Source: Oscillospiraceae bacterium | Lineage (GTDB): Bacteria; Bacillota; Clostridia; Oscillospirales; Ruminococcaceae | Reading direction: 5' to 3' | Length of the DNA: 55,046 nucleotides | NCBI GenBank assembly: GCA_028720105.1 | Contig: JAQYLI010000023.1 | Location: 1 to 55,046 of the forward strand | Part shown: in pieces, positions 18,509 through 27,805 of the stretch | Layout of the letters: each line of letters begins with the position of its first letter | Position numbering within the stretch: position 1 is the first letter of the stretch | Notes under the pieces: model-generated | Seen by the model: only the letters and a program-made list of their open reading frames with translations | The model's database searches: none | What the model was told of the DNA's origin: nothing | Program-made: the position numbers and the translations under genes

Positions 18509-18531
18509 TCCCCGCCTGCAAAAGACGGGGA
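18509..18531 (-). terminator. rny terminator
   Basis: On the minus strand CCCCGTCT / AGGCGGGG with a short loop, then ATTTTTTTAAA, 17 bases past the rny stop. Confidence 0.8.
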
Positions 18532-18547
18532 ATTCTGTGTAAATGCG

Positions 18548-20104
18548 TTACTTTGCGTACTCGATAGCTCTGCTTTCTCTGATAAGATGAACCTTGATCT
18601 GACCGGGATAATCCATCTCGTTTTCGATCTTGGCTGCGATCTCTCTTGCAACGAGAGCCATTTTTTCGTCGTTGATCTGCTCGGGAACCACCATAATTCT
18701 GACCTCTCTGCCCGCCTGGATAGCGTAGGATTTCTCAACGCCCTCGTAGGAGGTGCATATTTCCTCAAGCTTCTGCAGACGCTTGATGTAGTTCTCGTAG
18801 TTCTCGTTTCTTGCACCGGGTCTTGCGGCGGAAATAGCGTCAGCCGCCTGAACCAGAGCCGCAACAACGGTCTTTGTCTCAACATCGCCGTGGTGAGCCT
18901 CAATAGCGTGAATGACCTCGGGGCTTTCCTTGTACTTGCGGCAAACGTCAACGCCTATCTGAACGTGAGAGCCTTCGATCTCGTAGCTGAGCGCCTTGCC
19001 GATATCGTGAAGCAGACCTGCACGTCTTGCAAGATTTGCGTCAACACCAAGCTCGGAAGCCATAATGCCTGCCAGATGAGCCACCTCGATAGAGTGGTCA
19101 AGAACGTTCTGTCTGTAGGAAGTTCTGTATCTGAGACGTCCGATAAGACGAACAAGCTCGTGGTTTATGCCGTGAACATTGGTCTCGAGAATAGCTCTCT
19201 CGCCCTCCTGCTTGATGCGGTGCTCAACCTCGCGCTTTGCCTTGTCCACCATTTCCTCAATTCTTGCAGGGTGGATACGTCCGTCTGCAATAAGCTTCTC
19301 AAGAGCAATTCGTGCAACCTCACGTCTTGCAGGGTCGAAGCAGGAAAGAGTGATAGCCTCGGGGGTGTCGTCAATGATAAGCTCAACGCCTGTGAGAGTT
19401 TCCAGAGTGCGGATATTTCTTCCCTCACGTCCGATAATTCTACCCTTCATCTCATCGCTGGGAAGAGGAACAACGGAAACGGCGGTCTCAGCCACCTGAT
19501 CGGCGGCGCACTTTGCGATTGCAAGGGAAATAAGGTTTCTCGCCTTGTCCTCGCACTCGTCCTTGAGCTGAGTTTCAAACTGCTGAACTTTGAGAGCCTT
19601 CTCGTGAACCAGCTCATTTTCAAGCATAGAGAGCAGGTGCTCCTTAGCCTGATCCATAGTGAACTGGGAAATTTTCTCCAGAATTTCCATCTGGGAGTGC
19701 TTGATCTTGTCAGCCTCCTCAAGCTTTTCGTCAGCGGCTTTCAGCTTTTTCTGGAGCTGTTCGTCCTTTTTCTCCAGGGTGTCGTTTTTCTTGTCAAGGT
19801 TTTCTTCCTTCTGCTGGATACGTCTTTCCTGACGGGAAAGCTCGTTTCTGCGCTCCTTGATCTCTTTTTCAAGCTCGGTGCGGCTCTTGTGTATTTCGTC
19901 CTTAGCTTCCACAAGAGCGATTTTCTTTTTGCTGTCGGCTTCCTCTTTTGCCGCTTCGATAATGCGCTCAGCCTCTTTTTCGGCGGAGCCTATTGCGGAT
20001 TCTGCCTGAGACTTGCGGTAATTTATTCCCGCCTTAAAGCAGATAAAGCCCGAAACAGCCGCAGCCACAACAAATATGACCACATAAATGGCATACTGCA
20101 ACAA
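18548..20104 (-). CDS. rny: Ribonuclease Y
   Basis: A membrane-anchored endoribonuclease that starts mRNA decay in Gram-positive bacteria. The 518 residues show an N-terminal membrane helix (about 3-22), a long charged coiled coil (about 35-200), a KH domain with [15 protein letters not shown] (about 215-235), and an HD domain with [10 protein letters not shown] and the metal-binding HDIGKA (about 330-375). The start is TTG (tandem TTG TTG) with AAAGGAGG immediately upstream; non-ATG initiation may limit its level. It has a promoter about 345 bases upstream. Confidence 0.96.
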   Translation of the reverse strand: MLQYAIYVVIFVVAAAVSGFICFKAGINYRKSQAESAIGSAEKEAERIIEAAKEEADSKKKIALVEAKDEIHKSRTELEKEIKERRNELSRQERRIQQKEENLDKKNDTLEKKDEQLQKKLKAADEKLEEADKIKHSQMEILEKISQFTMDQAKEHLLSMLENELVHEKALKVQQFETQLKDECEDKARNLISLAIAKCAADQVAETAVSVVPLPSDEMKGRIIGREGRNIRTLETLTGVELIIDDTPEAITLSCFDPARREVARIALEKLIADGRIHPARIEEMVDKAKREVEHRIKQEGERAILETNVHGINHELVRLIGRLRYRTSYRQNVLDHSIEVAHLAGIMASELGVDANLARRAGLLHDIGKALSYEIEGSHVQIGVDVCRKYKESPEVIHAIEAHHGDVETKTVVAALVQAADAISAARPGARNENYENYIKRLQKLEEICTSYEGVEKSYAIQAGREVRIMVVPEQINDEKMALVAREIAAKIENEMDYPGQIKVHLIRESRAIEYAK

Positions 20105-20449
20105 AAAAACCTCCTTTTCATAATACTAAAAATATGGTAATCGCTTCGGAGGTCCGTGAAGCTCATAAATATTAAATAAACCGCTTGTTTGGGGAATGTA
20201 AACAGCTTAAAATAATTTAACAGAAGTATATTTTTACCATAAGCGAATATTATAGAATCCCGAAAACTGAGCGCGCCGAATAAAACGGAACGGACGGCTC
20301 ATAATATATATGAAAAACTTCAACGATCCGCAGGGATATGCGGAAAACGGCTTGAAGCGATAATGTAAAAGCAGTTTCTATAAATGGCAGACGGCTTTTT
20401 TGGAAAATTGACCGCTTACCGAAAATATTTTTACTGCAGACACAATATT
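20105..20449 (-). other. Long 5' leader of rny
   Basis: Between the rny promoter and start lie about 340 transcribed bases with no gene. A 22-codon frame (minus strand, MSRPFRFIRR...) has no ribosome site. The leader has several short GC-rich patches but no terminator-like hairpin or riboswitch I recognise. It may allow RNase Y to act on its own mRNA; that is speculation. Confidence 0.5.
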
Positions 20450-20478
20450 ATTGTAATATAAAATTTTCCTCTTGTCAA
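20450..20478 (-). promoter_or_regulatory. rny promoter
   Basis: On the minus strand TTGACA (20478-20473), 17 bases, TACAAT (20455-20450). Confidence 0.75.
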
Positions 20479-20542
20479 GGAATTTTATATAATTTAACAC
20501 TATTACATAATAAAATTGTAGTTTTGCTGTACAAAAATACCG

Positions 20543-20571
20543 TTGACATACGGCTCGGTTAGTGATATCAT
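20543..20571 (+). promoter_or_regulatory. Promoter of the T-box operon
   Basis: TTGACA, 17 bases, TATCAT; it starts a leader of about 290 bases before the DUF815 gene. Confidence 0.75.
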
Positions 20572-20579
20572 ATATATGT

Positions 20580-20850
20580 ATAGATTTAAAATCGCTGATG
20601 AGAGATCCGTTCTGTGAAAAGGCTGTTTTCAGAGAGTGCCCGGCATAGGCTGAAACCGGGTGCGGCAGTGCATAGTATCGGTACCGCTTTCTGAGTCCGC
20701 TTAATAGGCGGCGGCTGCCCCCGTTACAGGGCGAATGAGGCGTTTTACACTAAGGTAAAGCGTGAAAACGGGTGGAAACACGGTAATTTATCGTCCCGGG
20801 GCAATGGCTTTTTAACAAAAGTCTCAGCTTCGGGGCGTTTTTATTTTTTA
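20580..20850 (+). promoter_or_regulatory. T-box leader, probable threonine specifier (ACC)
   Basis: Senses uncharged tRNA and switches between antiterminator and terminator. Visible parts: AGAGAG of stem I (20631-20636) and the hairpin CCCGG...CCGGG after it; a specifier region GGTACCGCTTTCTGAG with ACC at 20693-20695, placed as in known leaders (codon followed by a purine); the T-box element GGGTGGAAACACGG from 20770 with CGTCCC at 20792; and a terminator CGTCCCGGGGC (20792-20802) / GCTTCGGGGCG (20827-20837) followed by a long T run. The 5' arm of the terminator is the 3' part of the T-box, as the mechanism requires. ACC is threonine, which fits thrS four reading frames downstream on the same strand. 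Confidence 0.85.
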
Positions 20851-20870
20851 GGAAAGAAGATTTTAAGAGA

Positions 20871-22055
20871 ATGAACCAGTTATCAGATCTTTACACAAGA
20901 CTTTCGGGGCTTGCGGTGTTTCGCGGGGTATTAAAGCTCAAAACTATGGGCAGGCTTATGGATATGCTCAGAGAGCAGACTCCTGCCTCAGTGGGCGAGT
21001 TTGTAAACTCCCTCTACAGGCACGGCTCCAACCTTTCAAGCTACATCATCAAGGCAGTCACCGAGGACGAGAACACATATCTTTTAAGAAAAGCCCGCAG
21101 AGAGCCTATCCCCCCCGTTATGGAGACCGCCGTCCGCAAGGAATTGGGGCTTTTCAGCGAGATATCAATGCTCACCACCGAAAATGTCCGCACGGCAATG
21201 GGCTATATGGGCTATCTTCCCGAATGGGAGAATACAAACCTTGACTTCGAGGCTATCTACGCCGACAGGATAGACAAGCTTTTCACCAAGGGCTACGGCA
21301 TATTCGCAAAATATACCGCCTTTATGCTGAAAGACCACGTGATAACCCCCGTCCTGACCCCCGACCCCCAGCGGCTCTCGCAGCTGCCTGCATATGAAAC
21401 TCAGCGCAAGATGGTAATAGACAACACTCTTGCCCTCATAAAAGGCAGACCTGCCGCAAACTGCCTGCTTTACGGCGATGCGGGAACGGGAAAATCCTCA
21501 ACCGTAAAGGCTGTGGTGAATGAATTTTTCGACAGAGGACTTAGGCTCATTGAGCTAAAAAAAGCCCAGCTCCACGAGCTGCCCGACGTTATGGAGAGCA
21601 TTGCCGACAATCCACTTAAATTCATCATATTCATAGACGACCTTTCTTTCTCCTCCGATGACGCAGACTTCGGCGCGCTCAAAGCCGTTCTTGAAGGCTC
21701 CATATCCTCCAAGGCGTCCAATGCGGTCATCTACGCCACCAGCAACCGCCGCCACCTTGTCAAGGAAAGCTTTGCCGACAGAGACGGAGACGATATCCAC
21801 GCAAGAGATACACGCGAGGAGCTTGCCTCCCTGTCCGAGCGCTTCGGCTTGAAGGTAACGTTCCTCAAGCCCGACAAGGATACATATCTCAAGATCGTCG
21901 ATTATCTTGCAGGTCAGTACGGCATTACAATGGATAAAGACGAGCTGTATACCAAGGCAGAAGCCTACGCCCTCCGCAGAAGCGGACGAAGCGGACGTGC
22001 CGCAAGACATTTTGTGGAAATGCTCAAGGCAGGCGAGCCCGAAAATCAGCAGTAA
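20871..22055 (+). CDS. DUF815-family AAA ATPase
   Basis: A 394-residue cytoplasmic ATPase of unknown cellular role. Residues 1-180 are helical and family-specific; the AAA core follows with Walker A GDAGTGKSS (about 201-209), Walker B FIIFIDDLSF (about 245-254), a sensor region YATSNRRHLVKE and a C-terminal lid with ARRHF-like AARHFVEML. It is the first gene behind the T-box leader, 20 bases past the terminator, and ends 13 bases before the next start. Being placed in a threonine-responsive operon is unusual for this family as far as I know. Confidence 0.88.
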   Translation: MNQLSDLYTRLSGLAVFRGVLKLKTMGRLMDMLREQTPASVGEFVNSLYRHGSNLSSYIIKAVTEDENTYLLRKARREPIPPVMETAVRKELGLFSEISMLTTENVRTAMGYMGYLPEWENTNLDFEAIYADRIDKLFTKGYGIFAKYTAFMLKDHVITPVLTPDPQRLSQLPAYETQRKMVIDNTLALIKGRPAANCLLYGDAGTGKSSTVKAVVNEFFDRGLRLIELKKAQLHELPDVMESIADNPLKFIIFIDDLSFSSDDADFGALKAVLEGSISSKASNAVIYATSNRRHLVKESFADRDGDDIHARDTREELASLSERFGLKVTFLKPDKDTYLKIVDYLAGQYGITMDKDELYTKAEAYALRRSGRSGRAARHFVEMLKAGEPENQQ

Positions 22056-22068
22056 GGAGTTTTATATA

Positions 22069-23157
22069 TTGAATATTCGTAAAATTCCAGCCCTTTGTGC
22101 GACCCTTGCTTTTCTGACAGCCTGCAGTTCCTCTGCAAGCACATCGGACACACAGGAAAGCGCACCCTCGGACACATCGGCAGTCTCCGAAAGTGAAGTA
22201 TCATCGGCGGCTGAGGAAACCGAAACCGACACCGAAACCACTGCCATACTCACCAATAGTATGGAATATAACATCGCCTCCCTTAAAGGTCCCACCACAA
22301 TGGGAATGGTTAAGCTTATGTCCGACAGTGAAAAGGGTGAAACGTTCAATAAATACAATGTGACTATTTACGGCACCGCCGACGAGATAGTAACAGGCAT
22401 TGTAAGCGGCAATACTGACATTGCCAATGTCCCCGCAAACCTTGCCGCTGTGCTTTACAACAAGACAGAGGGCAATATAAAGACTGCCGCTGTAAACACC
22501 CTCGGAGTGCTATATGTAGTGACCTCGGGGGAGGAGATAACTTCGATTGCCGACCTCAAGGGCAAAACGGTCTATTCCACAGGCAAGGGAACCACTCCCG
22601 AGTATGTATTAAACTACATTCTGAGAGCAAACGGTCTTGAGCCGCAGACAGATGTTACCATTGAGTACAAGTCCGAGGCAAGCGAATGTGCCGCTGTAAT
22701 GGCGGAAAGCGAGAATGCAATTGCCGTACTCCCTCAACCCTATGTGACCGCCGCACAGCTGCAGAATGAGAACATAAAGATCGCCCTGAGCCTCACCGAC
22801 GAGTGGGACAAGGTCAGCGAAACTCCTCTCATCACAGGCGTGACCATTGCACAGAAAAGCGTTATTGAGGAAAATGCTGTTGCTTTTGATGATTTCATCG
22901 GTGAATATCAGGCTTCTGTTGATTTTGTAAATGAAAACACCGATGAAGCCGCCGAACTCATAGGAAACTATGATATTGTGAAAGCCCCCGTTGCAAAAAA
23001 GGCACTGCCTTACTGCAATATAACTCTTTTACGGAGGGAGGATATGAGAAGTGCCGTAACAGGCTACTGGAATATCCTCTTTGATGCCGACCCAAAGTCT
23101 GTGGGCGGTAAGCTCCCGAATGATGATGCTTTCTATACGGAAATGATATATGAATAG
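22069..23157 (+). CDS. ABC transporter substrate-binding lipoprotein (NMT1/SsuA-like)
   Basis: A 362-residue periplasmic-type binding protein held on the outer face by a lipid. Signal peptide with lipobox LTAC, then an acidic Ser/Thr/Glu-rich linker (to about residue 60), then the two-lobed NMT1/SsuA-type fold: LKGPTTMGMVKLM, GNTDIANVPANLAAVLYN and ADLKGKTVYSTGKGTTPEYVLNYIL are typical. The ligand is unknown; relatives bind sulfonates, nitrate, taurine or thiamine precursors. The start is TTG at 22069, 9 bases after AAGGAG; an open frame extends back to 21907 inside the previous gene. Its last codons overlap the permease start. Confidence 0.88.
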   Translation: MNIRKIPALCATLAFLTACSSSASTSDTQESAPSDTSAVSESEVSSAAEETETDTETTAILTNSMEYNIASLKGPTTMGMVKLMSDSEKGETFNKYNVTIYGTADEIVTGIVSGNTDIANVPANLAAVLYNKTEGNIKTAAVNTLGVLYVVTSGEEITSIADLKGKTVYSTGKGTTPEYVLNYILRANGLEPQTDVTIEYKSEASECAAVMAESENAIAVLPQPYVTAAQLQNENIKIALSLTDEWDKVSETPLITGVTIAQKSVIEENAVAFDDFIGEYQASVDFVNENTDEAAELIGNYDIVKAPVAKKALPYCNITLLRREDMRSAVTGYWNILFDADPKSVGGKLPNDDAFYTEMIYE

Positions 23158-23953
23158 GTCTGACAAAAAAGACTTTTTTCAAAAAGCTTTGGGCATATTA
23201 TTCTGGCTGCTGCTCTGGCAGCTTGCCGCAATGCTCCTTGACAAGCGGATAATCCTCGTGACCCCCATTGCCGCGGTAAAACGGCTTTCCCAGCTTTGCT
23301 TTGAAGCGGATTTTATAAAGACCGTCCTCAATTCCTTTCTTCGGATAGGCGGCGGCTTTTTCGCAGGGGTCATAACGGGAACGGTTTTGGCGGTGCTGTC
23401 GGAATCATTTTCCCTTGCTAAAGCAGTCATATCCCCCGCAATGTCGGCGGTGAAGGCAGTTCCTGTGGCAAGCTTTATAATCTTTGCCCTGTTTTTTCTG
23501 AAAAGCTCCGCACTGTCGTTCCTCATTTCTTCACTTATGGTAACGCCCGTTATCTTTGAAGCCGTAAGCAAGGGGATAGGAAATGCAGACGAAAAGCTTT
23601 CCGAGGCGGCAAGGCTCTTTGAACTGAGCGCCGCAAAAAAGGCAAGATATCTTTATTTTCCCTCGGTAATGCCCTTTCTCACCGCATCATTCAGAACGGG
23701 AGCGGGGCTTGCCTTCAAGAGCGGAACTGCGGCGGAGGTCATAGGACAGCCCGATTTCACACTTGGCGATATGCTCTACCGCTCAAAGATATATCTTGAG
23801 ACCGCCGACTTATTTGCGTGGACAATTGTGATAATCCTGCTGGGAAAGCTGTTCGAGCTGCTTGTGACAAGCCTGCTTGACTGCGTGTATAAGAGTTCTC
23901 AGCATTTGAAAATAAACCATAACCTTAAAGGGGGTGTTTGCTCCGATGAATAA
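23150..23953 (+). CDS. ABC transporter permease (SsuC/BPD family)
   Basis: A 267-residue membrane subunit with about six hydrophobic segments. The binding-protein-dependent transport signature region, with EAARLFELSAAKKARYLYFPSVMPF, is the coupling helix that would contact the ABC ATPase. It overlaps the substrate-binding gene by 8 bases. No intact ATPase gene follows; only a 24-codon remnant overlaps its stop codon, so the transporter is incomplete here unless it borrows an ATPase from elsewhere. Confidence 0.88.
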   Translation: MNRSDKKDFFQKALGILFWLLLWQLAAMLLDKRIILVTPIAAVKRLSQLCFEADFIKTVLNSFLRIGGGFFAGVITGTVLAVLSESFSLAKAVISPAMSAVKAVPVASFIIFALFFLKSSALSFLISSLMVTPVIFEAVSKGIGNADEKLSEAARLFELSAAKKARYLYFPSVMPFLTASFRTGAGLAFKSGTAAEVIGQPDFTLGDMLYRSKIYLETADLFAWTIVIILLGKLFELLVTSLLDCVYKSSQHLKINHNLKGGVCSDE

Positions 23954-24020
23954 TTTTAAACGCTTTTCAAAGGAGCGGCATACCGTTACGGCGGTAAATG
24001 CCGCAGAGTTTACAATATGA
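23946..24020 (+). pseudogene. Probable remnant of the ABC ATPase gene (first 24 codons)
   Basis: An ATG overlaps the permease stop (GATGAATAA), the usual coupling between permease and ATPase genes. The frame reads MNNFKRFSKERHTVTAVNAA then EFTI and a TGA stop. This has the pattern of an ABC ATPase N-terminus: a K-x-FSK strand, TV-x-AVN, and FTI before the expected Walker A. The ATPase body is absent and thrS starts 28 bases later. An 11-base direct repeat AATAATTTTAA occurs at 23949 and 24021, flanking the remnant. It could instead be a genuine small peptide or chance. Confidence 0.5.
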
Positions 24021-24048
24021 AATAATTTTAACAAAGGAGAATAAAAAA

Positions 24049-25995
24049 ATGATAAAGCTTACACTTAAAGACGGCTCCGTAAGAGAAGCCGAGAGCGGAA
24101 TTTCCGCCGCAGAAATTATCAAGGGAATTGGAATGGGTCTTTACAAGGCTGCCTGCTGCGTAAAGCTTGACGGAGAGGTCTGCGACCTGAGAACTCCCGT
24201 GGAAAAGGACTGCACTTTTGAAGTCTGCACCTTTGACAGCGAGGAGGGCAAAAAGACCTTCTGGCACACCGCTTCTCACATTCTGGCACAGGCTGTAAAG
24301 CGCATTTATCCCGAAACCAAGCTGTCCATAGGCCCTTCTATCGACAATGGTTTCTACTATGATTTCGACACCGACCACCCCTTTACCTCCGACGACCTTG
24401 CAAAGTTTGAAGCGGAGATGAAGAAGATAGTCAAGGAGGGCATTGAGATATCCCGTTTTGAGCTGCCCCCCGCAGAAGCAGAGTCGAGACTCACCGAAAT
24501 GGGCGAGCCTTACAAGGTTGAGCTTTGCAAGGAGCACAGCGACAAGGGCGAGAACATCAGCTTCTACAAGCAGGGCGATTTCACCGACCTCTGCGCAGGT
24601 CCTCATCTTATGTCCACCGCTCCCGTAAAGGCGTTCAAGCTCACAAACTGCACAGGCGCATACTGGAGAGGTGACTCCAAGGGCAAGCAGCTTTGCAGAG
24701 TTTACGGCACCGCCTTCCCCAAGGCTTCCGAGCTTGAGGAATATCTCAAGAAGGTGGAAGAGGCTAAGAGCCGCGACCACAACAAGCTGGGAAGAGAGCT
24801 TGAGTATTTCACCACTGTTGATTATATCGGTCAGGGTCTGCCAATAATGCTCCCCAAGGGCGCAAAGGTTATACAGATAATGCAGAGATGGGTGGAGGAC
24901 GAGGAAGCAAAGCGCGGCTGTATGCTCACCAAGACCCCCTATATGGCTAAGAGAGAGCTTTACAAAATTTCGGGACACTGGGATCACTACCTTGACGGTA
25001 TGTTCGTGCTTGGTGACCCCGACGACGAGGAAAAGGAGTGCTTTGCACTTCGTCCTATGACCTGTCCTTTCCAGTATCAGGTATTCCTCAATCGTCAGCG
25101 CTCCTACCGTGACCTGCCTATGAGACTTACCGAAACCTCCACCCTGTTCAGAAACGAGGACAGCGGCGAGATGCACGGTCTTATCAGAGTAAGACAGTTT
25201 ACCATTTCCGAGGGACATTACATTCTCCGTCCCGAGCAGCTTGAGGAGGAGTTCAAGGGCTGTCTGGAGCTGGCAAAATACTGTCTCGATACCGTTGGAC
25301 TGCTTGAGGACTGCACATTCCGCTTCTCACAGTGGGATCCCGCTAACCCCAAGAACAAGTACGAGGGTACTGCCGAGCAGTGGGAAGAGGCTCAGGCTGT
25401 AATGAAAACTATCCTTGACGATCTGGGCGTTGAATACACCATCGGTATTGACGAAGCCGCATTCTACGGTCCCAAGCTGGATATCCAGTACCACAACGTT
25501 TACGGCAAGGAGGACACACTCGTTACCATTCAGATAGATATGCTCCTTGCACAGCGTTTCGGAATGGAATATGTAGATGTTGACGGCACAAAGAAAAATC
25601 CCTACATTATCCACCGCACAAGTCTCGGCTGCTACGAGAGAACTCTTGCATACCTCATTGAGAAATACGGCGGAGCACTTCCTCTGTGGCTGTCTCCTGA
25701 GCAGGTTCGTATCCTGCCCGTAACCGACAGAGCAAAGGAATACGGCGAGGGCATTGCCGCAAAGCTTGACTCTATGGGCATCAGAGTTACCGTTGACAAC
25801 AGAAACGAGAAGATAGGCTACAAAATTCGTCAGGCTCAGCTTGAGAAGATACCCTACTTCTTCATCGTTGGCGACAAGGAAGTGGAGGACAACACCGTTT
25901 CCCTGCGTTCGAGAAAGGACGGAGACCTGGGCGCTTCGCCTCTTAACGATGTTATCGCTAAGATAATCGAGGAGAACGCTTCCAAGGCAAGATAA
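24049..25995 (+). CDS. thrS: Threonyl-tRNA synthetase
   Basis: Charges tRNA-Thr. About 648 residues in standard order: N-terminal TGS domain (1-60); editing domain (about 75-220) with FWHTASHILAQAV (the HxxxH zinc motif) and the TDLCAGPHL segment; class II catalytic core with motif 1 near GLPIMLPKGAK, zinc cysteine in RPMTCPFQ, motif 2 LFRNEDSGEMHGL and motif 3 LGCYERTLAYL; C-terminal anticodon domain with VRILPVTDRAKEYG. The start at 24049 has AAAGGAGA 8 bases upstream. It has no evident promoter of its own, so the Thr T-box leader 3.2 kb upstream probably controls it. Confidence 0.96.
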   Translation: MIKLTLKDGSVREAESGISAAEIIKGIGMGLYKAACCVKLDGEVCDLRTPVEKDCTFEVCTFDSEEGKKTFWHTASHILAQAVKRIYPETKLSIGPSIDNGFYYDFDTDHPFTSDDLAKFEAEMKKIVKEGIEISRFELPPAEAESRLTEMGEPYKVELCKEHSDKGENISFYKQGDFTDLCAGPHLMSTAPVKAFKLTNCTGAYWRGDSKGKQLCRVYGTAFPKASELEEYLKKVEEAKSRDHNKLGRELEYFTTVDYIGQGLPIMLPKGAKVIQIMQRWVEDEEAKRGCMLTKTPYMAKRELYKISGHWDHYLDGMFVLGDPDDEEKECFALRPMTCPFQYQVFLNRQRSYRDLPMRLTETSTLFRNEDSGEMHGLIRVRQFTISEGHYILRPEQLEEEFKGCLELAKYCLDTVGLLEDCTFRFSQWDPANPKNKYEGTAEQWEEAQAVMKTILDDLGVEYTIGIDEAAFYGPKLDIQYHNVYGKEDTLVTIQIDMLLAQRFGMEYVDVDGTKKNPYIIHRTSLGCYERTLAYLIEKYGGALPLWLSPEQVRILPVTDRAKEYGEGIAAKLDSMGIRVTVDNRNEKIGYKIRQAQLEKIPYFFIVGDKEVEDNTVSLRSRKDGDLGASPLNDVIAKIIEENASKAR

Positions 25996-26010
25996 GCTGT
26001 AAAGTATTCG

Positions 26011-26041
26011 GGGCTGCCGCAGTAAATATCTGCGGCAGCCC
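26011..26041 (+). terminator. Hairpin after thrS
   Basis: Perfect 12-bp stem GGGCTGCCGCAG / CTGCGGCAGCCC with a 7-base loop, but only GTTTAAG follows, so it may be a weak terminator or an mRNA-stabilising hairpin. The next gene starts 20 bases later and may be read through. Confidence 0.65.
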
Positions 26042-26061
26042 GTTTAAGAAAGGACAAAGCT

Positions 26062-26499
26062 ATGAAGCTTAAACCCTATTCAAGACGGGTGTACTACTAC
26101 GAGACAGACAAAATGGGCATAGTCCACCACTCAAACTATATCCGCTGGTTTGAAGAAGCAAGAGTTGACCTTATCGAGCAGGCAGGACTGCCCTTTCAGT
26201 ACGTTGAAGCCGAGGGGCTTATGACTCCCGTTCTCAGCGCAGAGTGCGAGTATAAGCTGCCCTTTAAATTCGGGGACGTGTTTATTATCAAGGCGTATAT
26301 CCCCGATTTCGGAGGAGCGAGATTTTCCGTTATCTACGAGGTCACAGACCCGGAGGGAACAGTTCACGCAACGGGAAAGACCACCCACTGCTTTGTGGAT
26401 ATGGATATGCGCCCCGCAAGGATAAAAAAGACCCATCCTCACGTTTATGAGGTCTATGACGAGATATGCAGAAGCTCGGAGGGGCTGTATGATGAATAA
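26062..26499 (+). CDS. YbgC/FadM-family acyl-CoA thioesterase
   Basis: A 145-residue hot-dog-fold thioesterase of the 4-hydroxybenzoyl-CoA type, hydrolysing acyl-CoA in the cytoplasm. The signature YYETDKMGIVHHSNYIRWFE carries the catalytic aspartate and the conserved Y-x-RW-EEAR helix. Physiological substrate unknown. AAAGGAC precedes the ATG; its end overlaps the following lipoprotein gene by 8 bases. Confidence 0.9.
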   Translation: MKLKPYSRRVYYYETDKMGIVHHSNYIRWFEEARVDLIEQAGLPFQYVEAEGLMTPVLSAECEYKLPFKFGDVFIIKAYIPDFGGARFSVIYEVTDPEGTVHATGKTTHCFVDMDMRPARIKKTHPHVYEVYDEICRSSEGLYDE

Positions 26500-27274
26500 A
26501 AAGCTTGCGGCAGTATGCTTCGGGGTATTGCTGCTCACCGCCTGCGGTGCGGAAAAAGCCGCTCCCGAGCTAACCGAAGCTCAGGAGACTACAGTTTCCG
26601 AAACGGTAACCACTTCCGACACTCAGCCCGAAAGCGTTTCCGAGACTACTGCCGAAACTTACGGCGAGACGGAAACCGAAACAACGACAGAAAGCGTGAA
26701 CGAAACTCCCGACATTTCCGCCGATTACAAGACGCTCTACAAAGAAAAGCTTTCCGAAATACAGGAATACGAGGAATACGAGCCGTCAGTATCGACTTTT
26801 GACCTCTGCGATATTGACAATGACGGCACGCCCGAGCTGATAGCGGCTTTCGGTAATTATCACGCAGCTATGGTAACAATATTTACCGTCCGTAACGGAG
26901 AGGTGATAAAGCTCAGCGATCCCTTGTCAGGCGATGAATATTCGGGCTTCGGTTCATGGGGAACGGCGCAGGTCGCTGAGGGGGGATATATCGCAAGCCG
27001 TTACTCCGGAATGGGTTCGGGCTATGCGGATTATTATCGTCTTGAAAAGGGAGAGCTTACCCATCTTGTCAGCTTCGAGCATCATATGTATTTCCCCGAT
27101 GAAAGCGAAGAGGAAGGGGATAAATTCGTTATTGACGGCAATGAAGTTACCGATGAGGAATATAACGAAGCTGTAGGAAAATACGAAGCAATGGACTGGA
27201 CAGATGTGGGTCAGGGCTATCGTTTTTTTGATATTGACGAGGCAGAAAAGGTAATTGATGATTATGGAAAATAA
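26492..27274 (+). CDS. Lipoprotein of unknown function with acidic linker
   Basis: About 260 residues. [18 protein letters not shown] is a clear lipoprotein signal with the lipobox LTAC. A Thr/Glu/Ser-rich low-complexity linker follows (about 25-75). The rest is a globular region with [19 protein letters not shown], an EF-hand-like/VCBS-type aspartate motif common in exported Firmicute proteins, perhaps binding calcium. The ATG at 26492 is 7 bases after GGAGGGG; another ATG lies 3 bases earlier. It overlaps both the thioesterase stop and the start of rnhA. Function unknown. Confidence 0.8.
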   Translation: MNKKLAAVCFGVLLLTACGAEKAAPELTEAQETTVSETVTTSDTQPESVSETTAETYGETETETTTESVNETPDISADYKTLYKEKLSEIQEYEEYEPSVSTFDLCDIDNDGTPELIAAFGNYHAAMVTIFTVRNGEVIKLSDPLSGDEYSGFGSWGTAQVAEGGYIASRYSGMGSGYADYYRLEKGELTHLVSFEHHMYFPDESEEEGDKFVIDGNEVTDEEYNEAVGKYEAMDWTDVGQGYRFFDIDEAEKVIDDYGK

Positions 27275-27722
27275 TGTAAAAATGCAGACAGTTGAGATAT
27301 TCACAGATGGCGCCTGCTCGGGAAATCCCGGTCCCGGGGGCTGGGGAGCAATACTCAGAATGGGCGAGCATTACAAGGAGCTTTCGGGAGGCGAGCCCGA
27401 CACCACCAACAACCGTATGGAGCTTACCGCCGTAATAGAAGCCCTTTCCGCCTTAAAACGCCCCTGTCACGTTATCCTCACCACCGACAGCAAATACGTC
27501 TGCGACAGCATATCAAAGGGCTGGGCAGCAGGCTGGAAAAAACGGGGCTGGATAAAGGCAGACAAGAAGCCTGCGCTCAACTCCGACCTGTGGGAAAGGT
27601 GCCTTGCCCTTCTCGATATCCACGATGTGGAGCTGAGATGGGTCAAGGGTCACGCGGGACACCCCGAAAATGAACGCTGCGATGAGCTTGCGGTCATTGA
27701 AAGAGATAAAAACGCACGATAA
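27258..27722 (+). CDS. rnhA: Ribonuclease HI
   Basis: Cuts RNA in RNA-DNA hybrids. The catalytic residues are all visible: Asp in [18 protein letters not shown], Glu in [11 protein letters not shown], Asp in TTDSKYV and Asp in ENERCDELA, with the basic protrusion helix [13 protein letters not shown] in between. About 154 residues. Several start codons lie close together (27258, 27264, 27282); AAAAGG is best spaced for the first. It overlaps the lipoprotein gene by 17 bases. Confidence 0.95.
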   Translation: MIMENNVKMQTVEIFTDGACSGNPGPGGWGAILRMGEHYKELSGGEPDTTNNRMELTAVIEALSALKRPCHVILTTDSKYVCDSISKGWAAGWKKRGWIKADKKPALNSDLWERCLALLDIHDVELRWVKGHAGHPENERCDELAVIERDKNAR

Positions 27723-27737
27723 TGCATATTTTTCCTA

Positions 27738-27766
27738 TTGACAACCGCTGTAAATAATGATATGAT
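27738..27766 (+). promoter_or_regulatory. Promoter of the L,D-transpeptidase gene
   Basis: TTGACA, 17 bases, TATGAT, 39 bases before the ATG. Confidence 0.8.
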
Positions 27767-27805
27767 AAACTCGTATTATTATATTTGAAAAAGGAAACGG
27801 GATAA

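Noticed and set aside
18467..20140. 557-codon open frame on the plus strand opposite rny
   Set aside because: It mirrors the RNase Y gene, is Leu/Ser/Val-rich without domains, and has no ribosome site; a shadow of the codon bias of rny.
20235..20325. 22-codon frame in the rny leader (minus strand)
   Set aside because: No Shine-Dalgarno and no sign of a leader-peptide design such as codon runs.
24028..25218. 396-codon frame on the minus strand opposite thrS
   Set aside because: thrS is unmistakable on the other strand; this frame has no recognisable domain or start signals.
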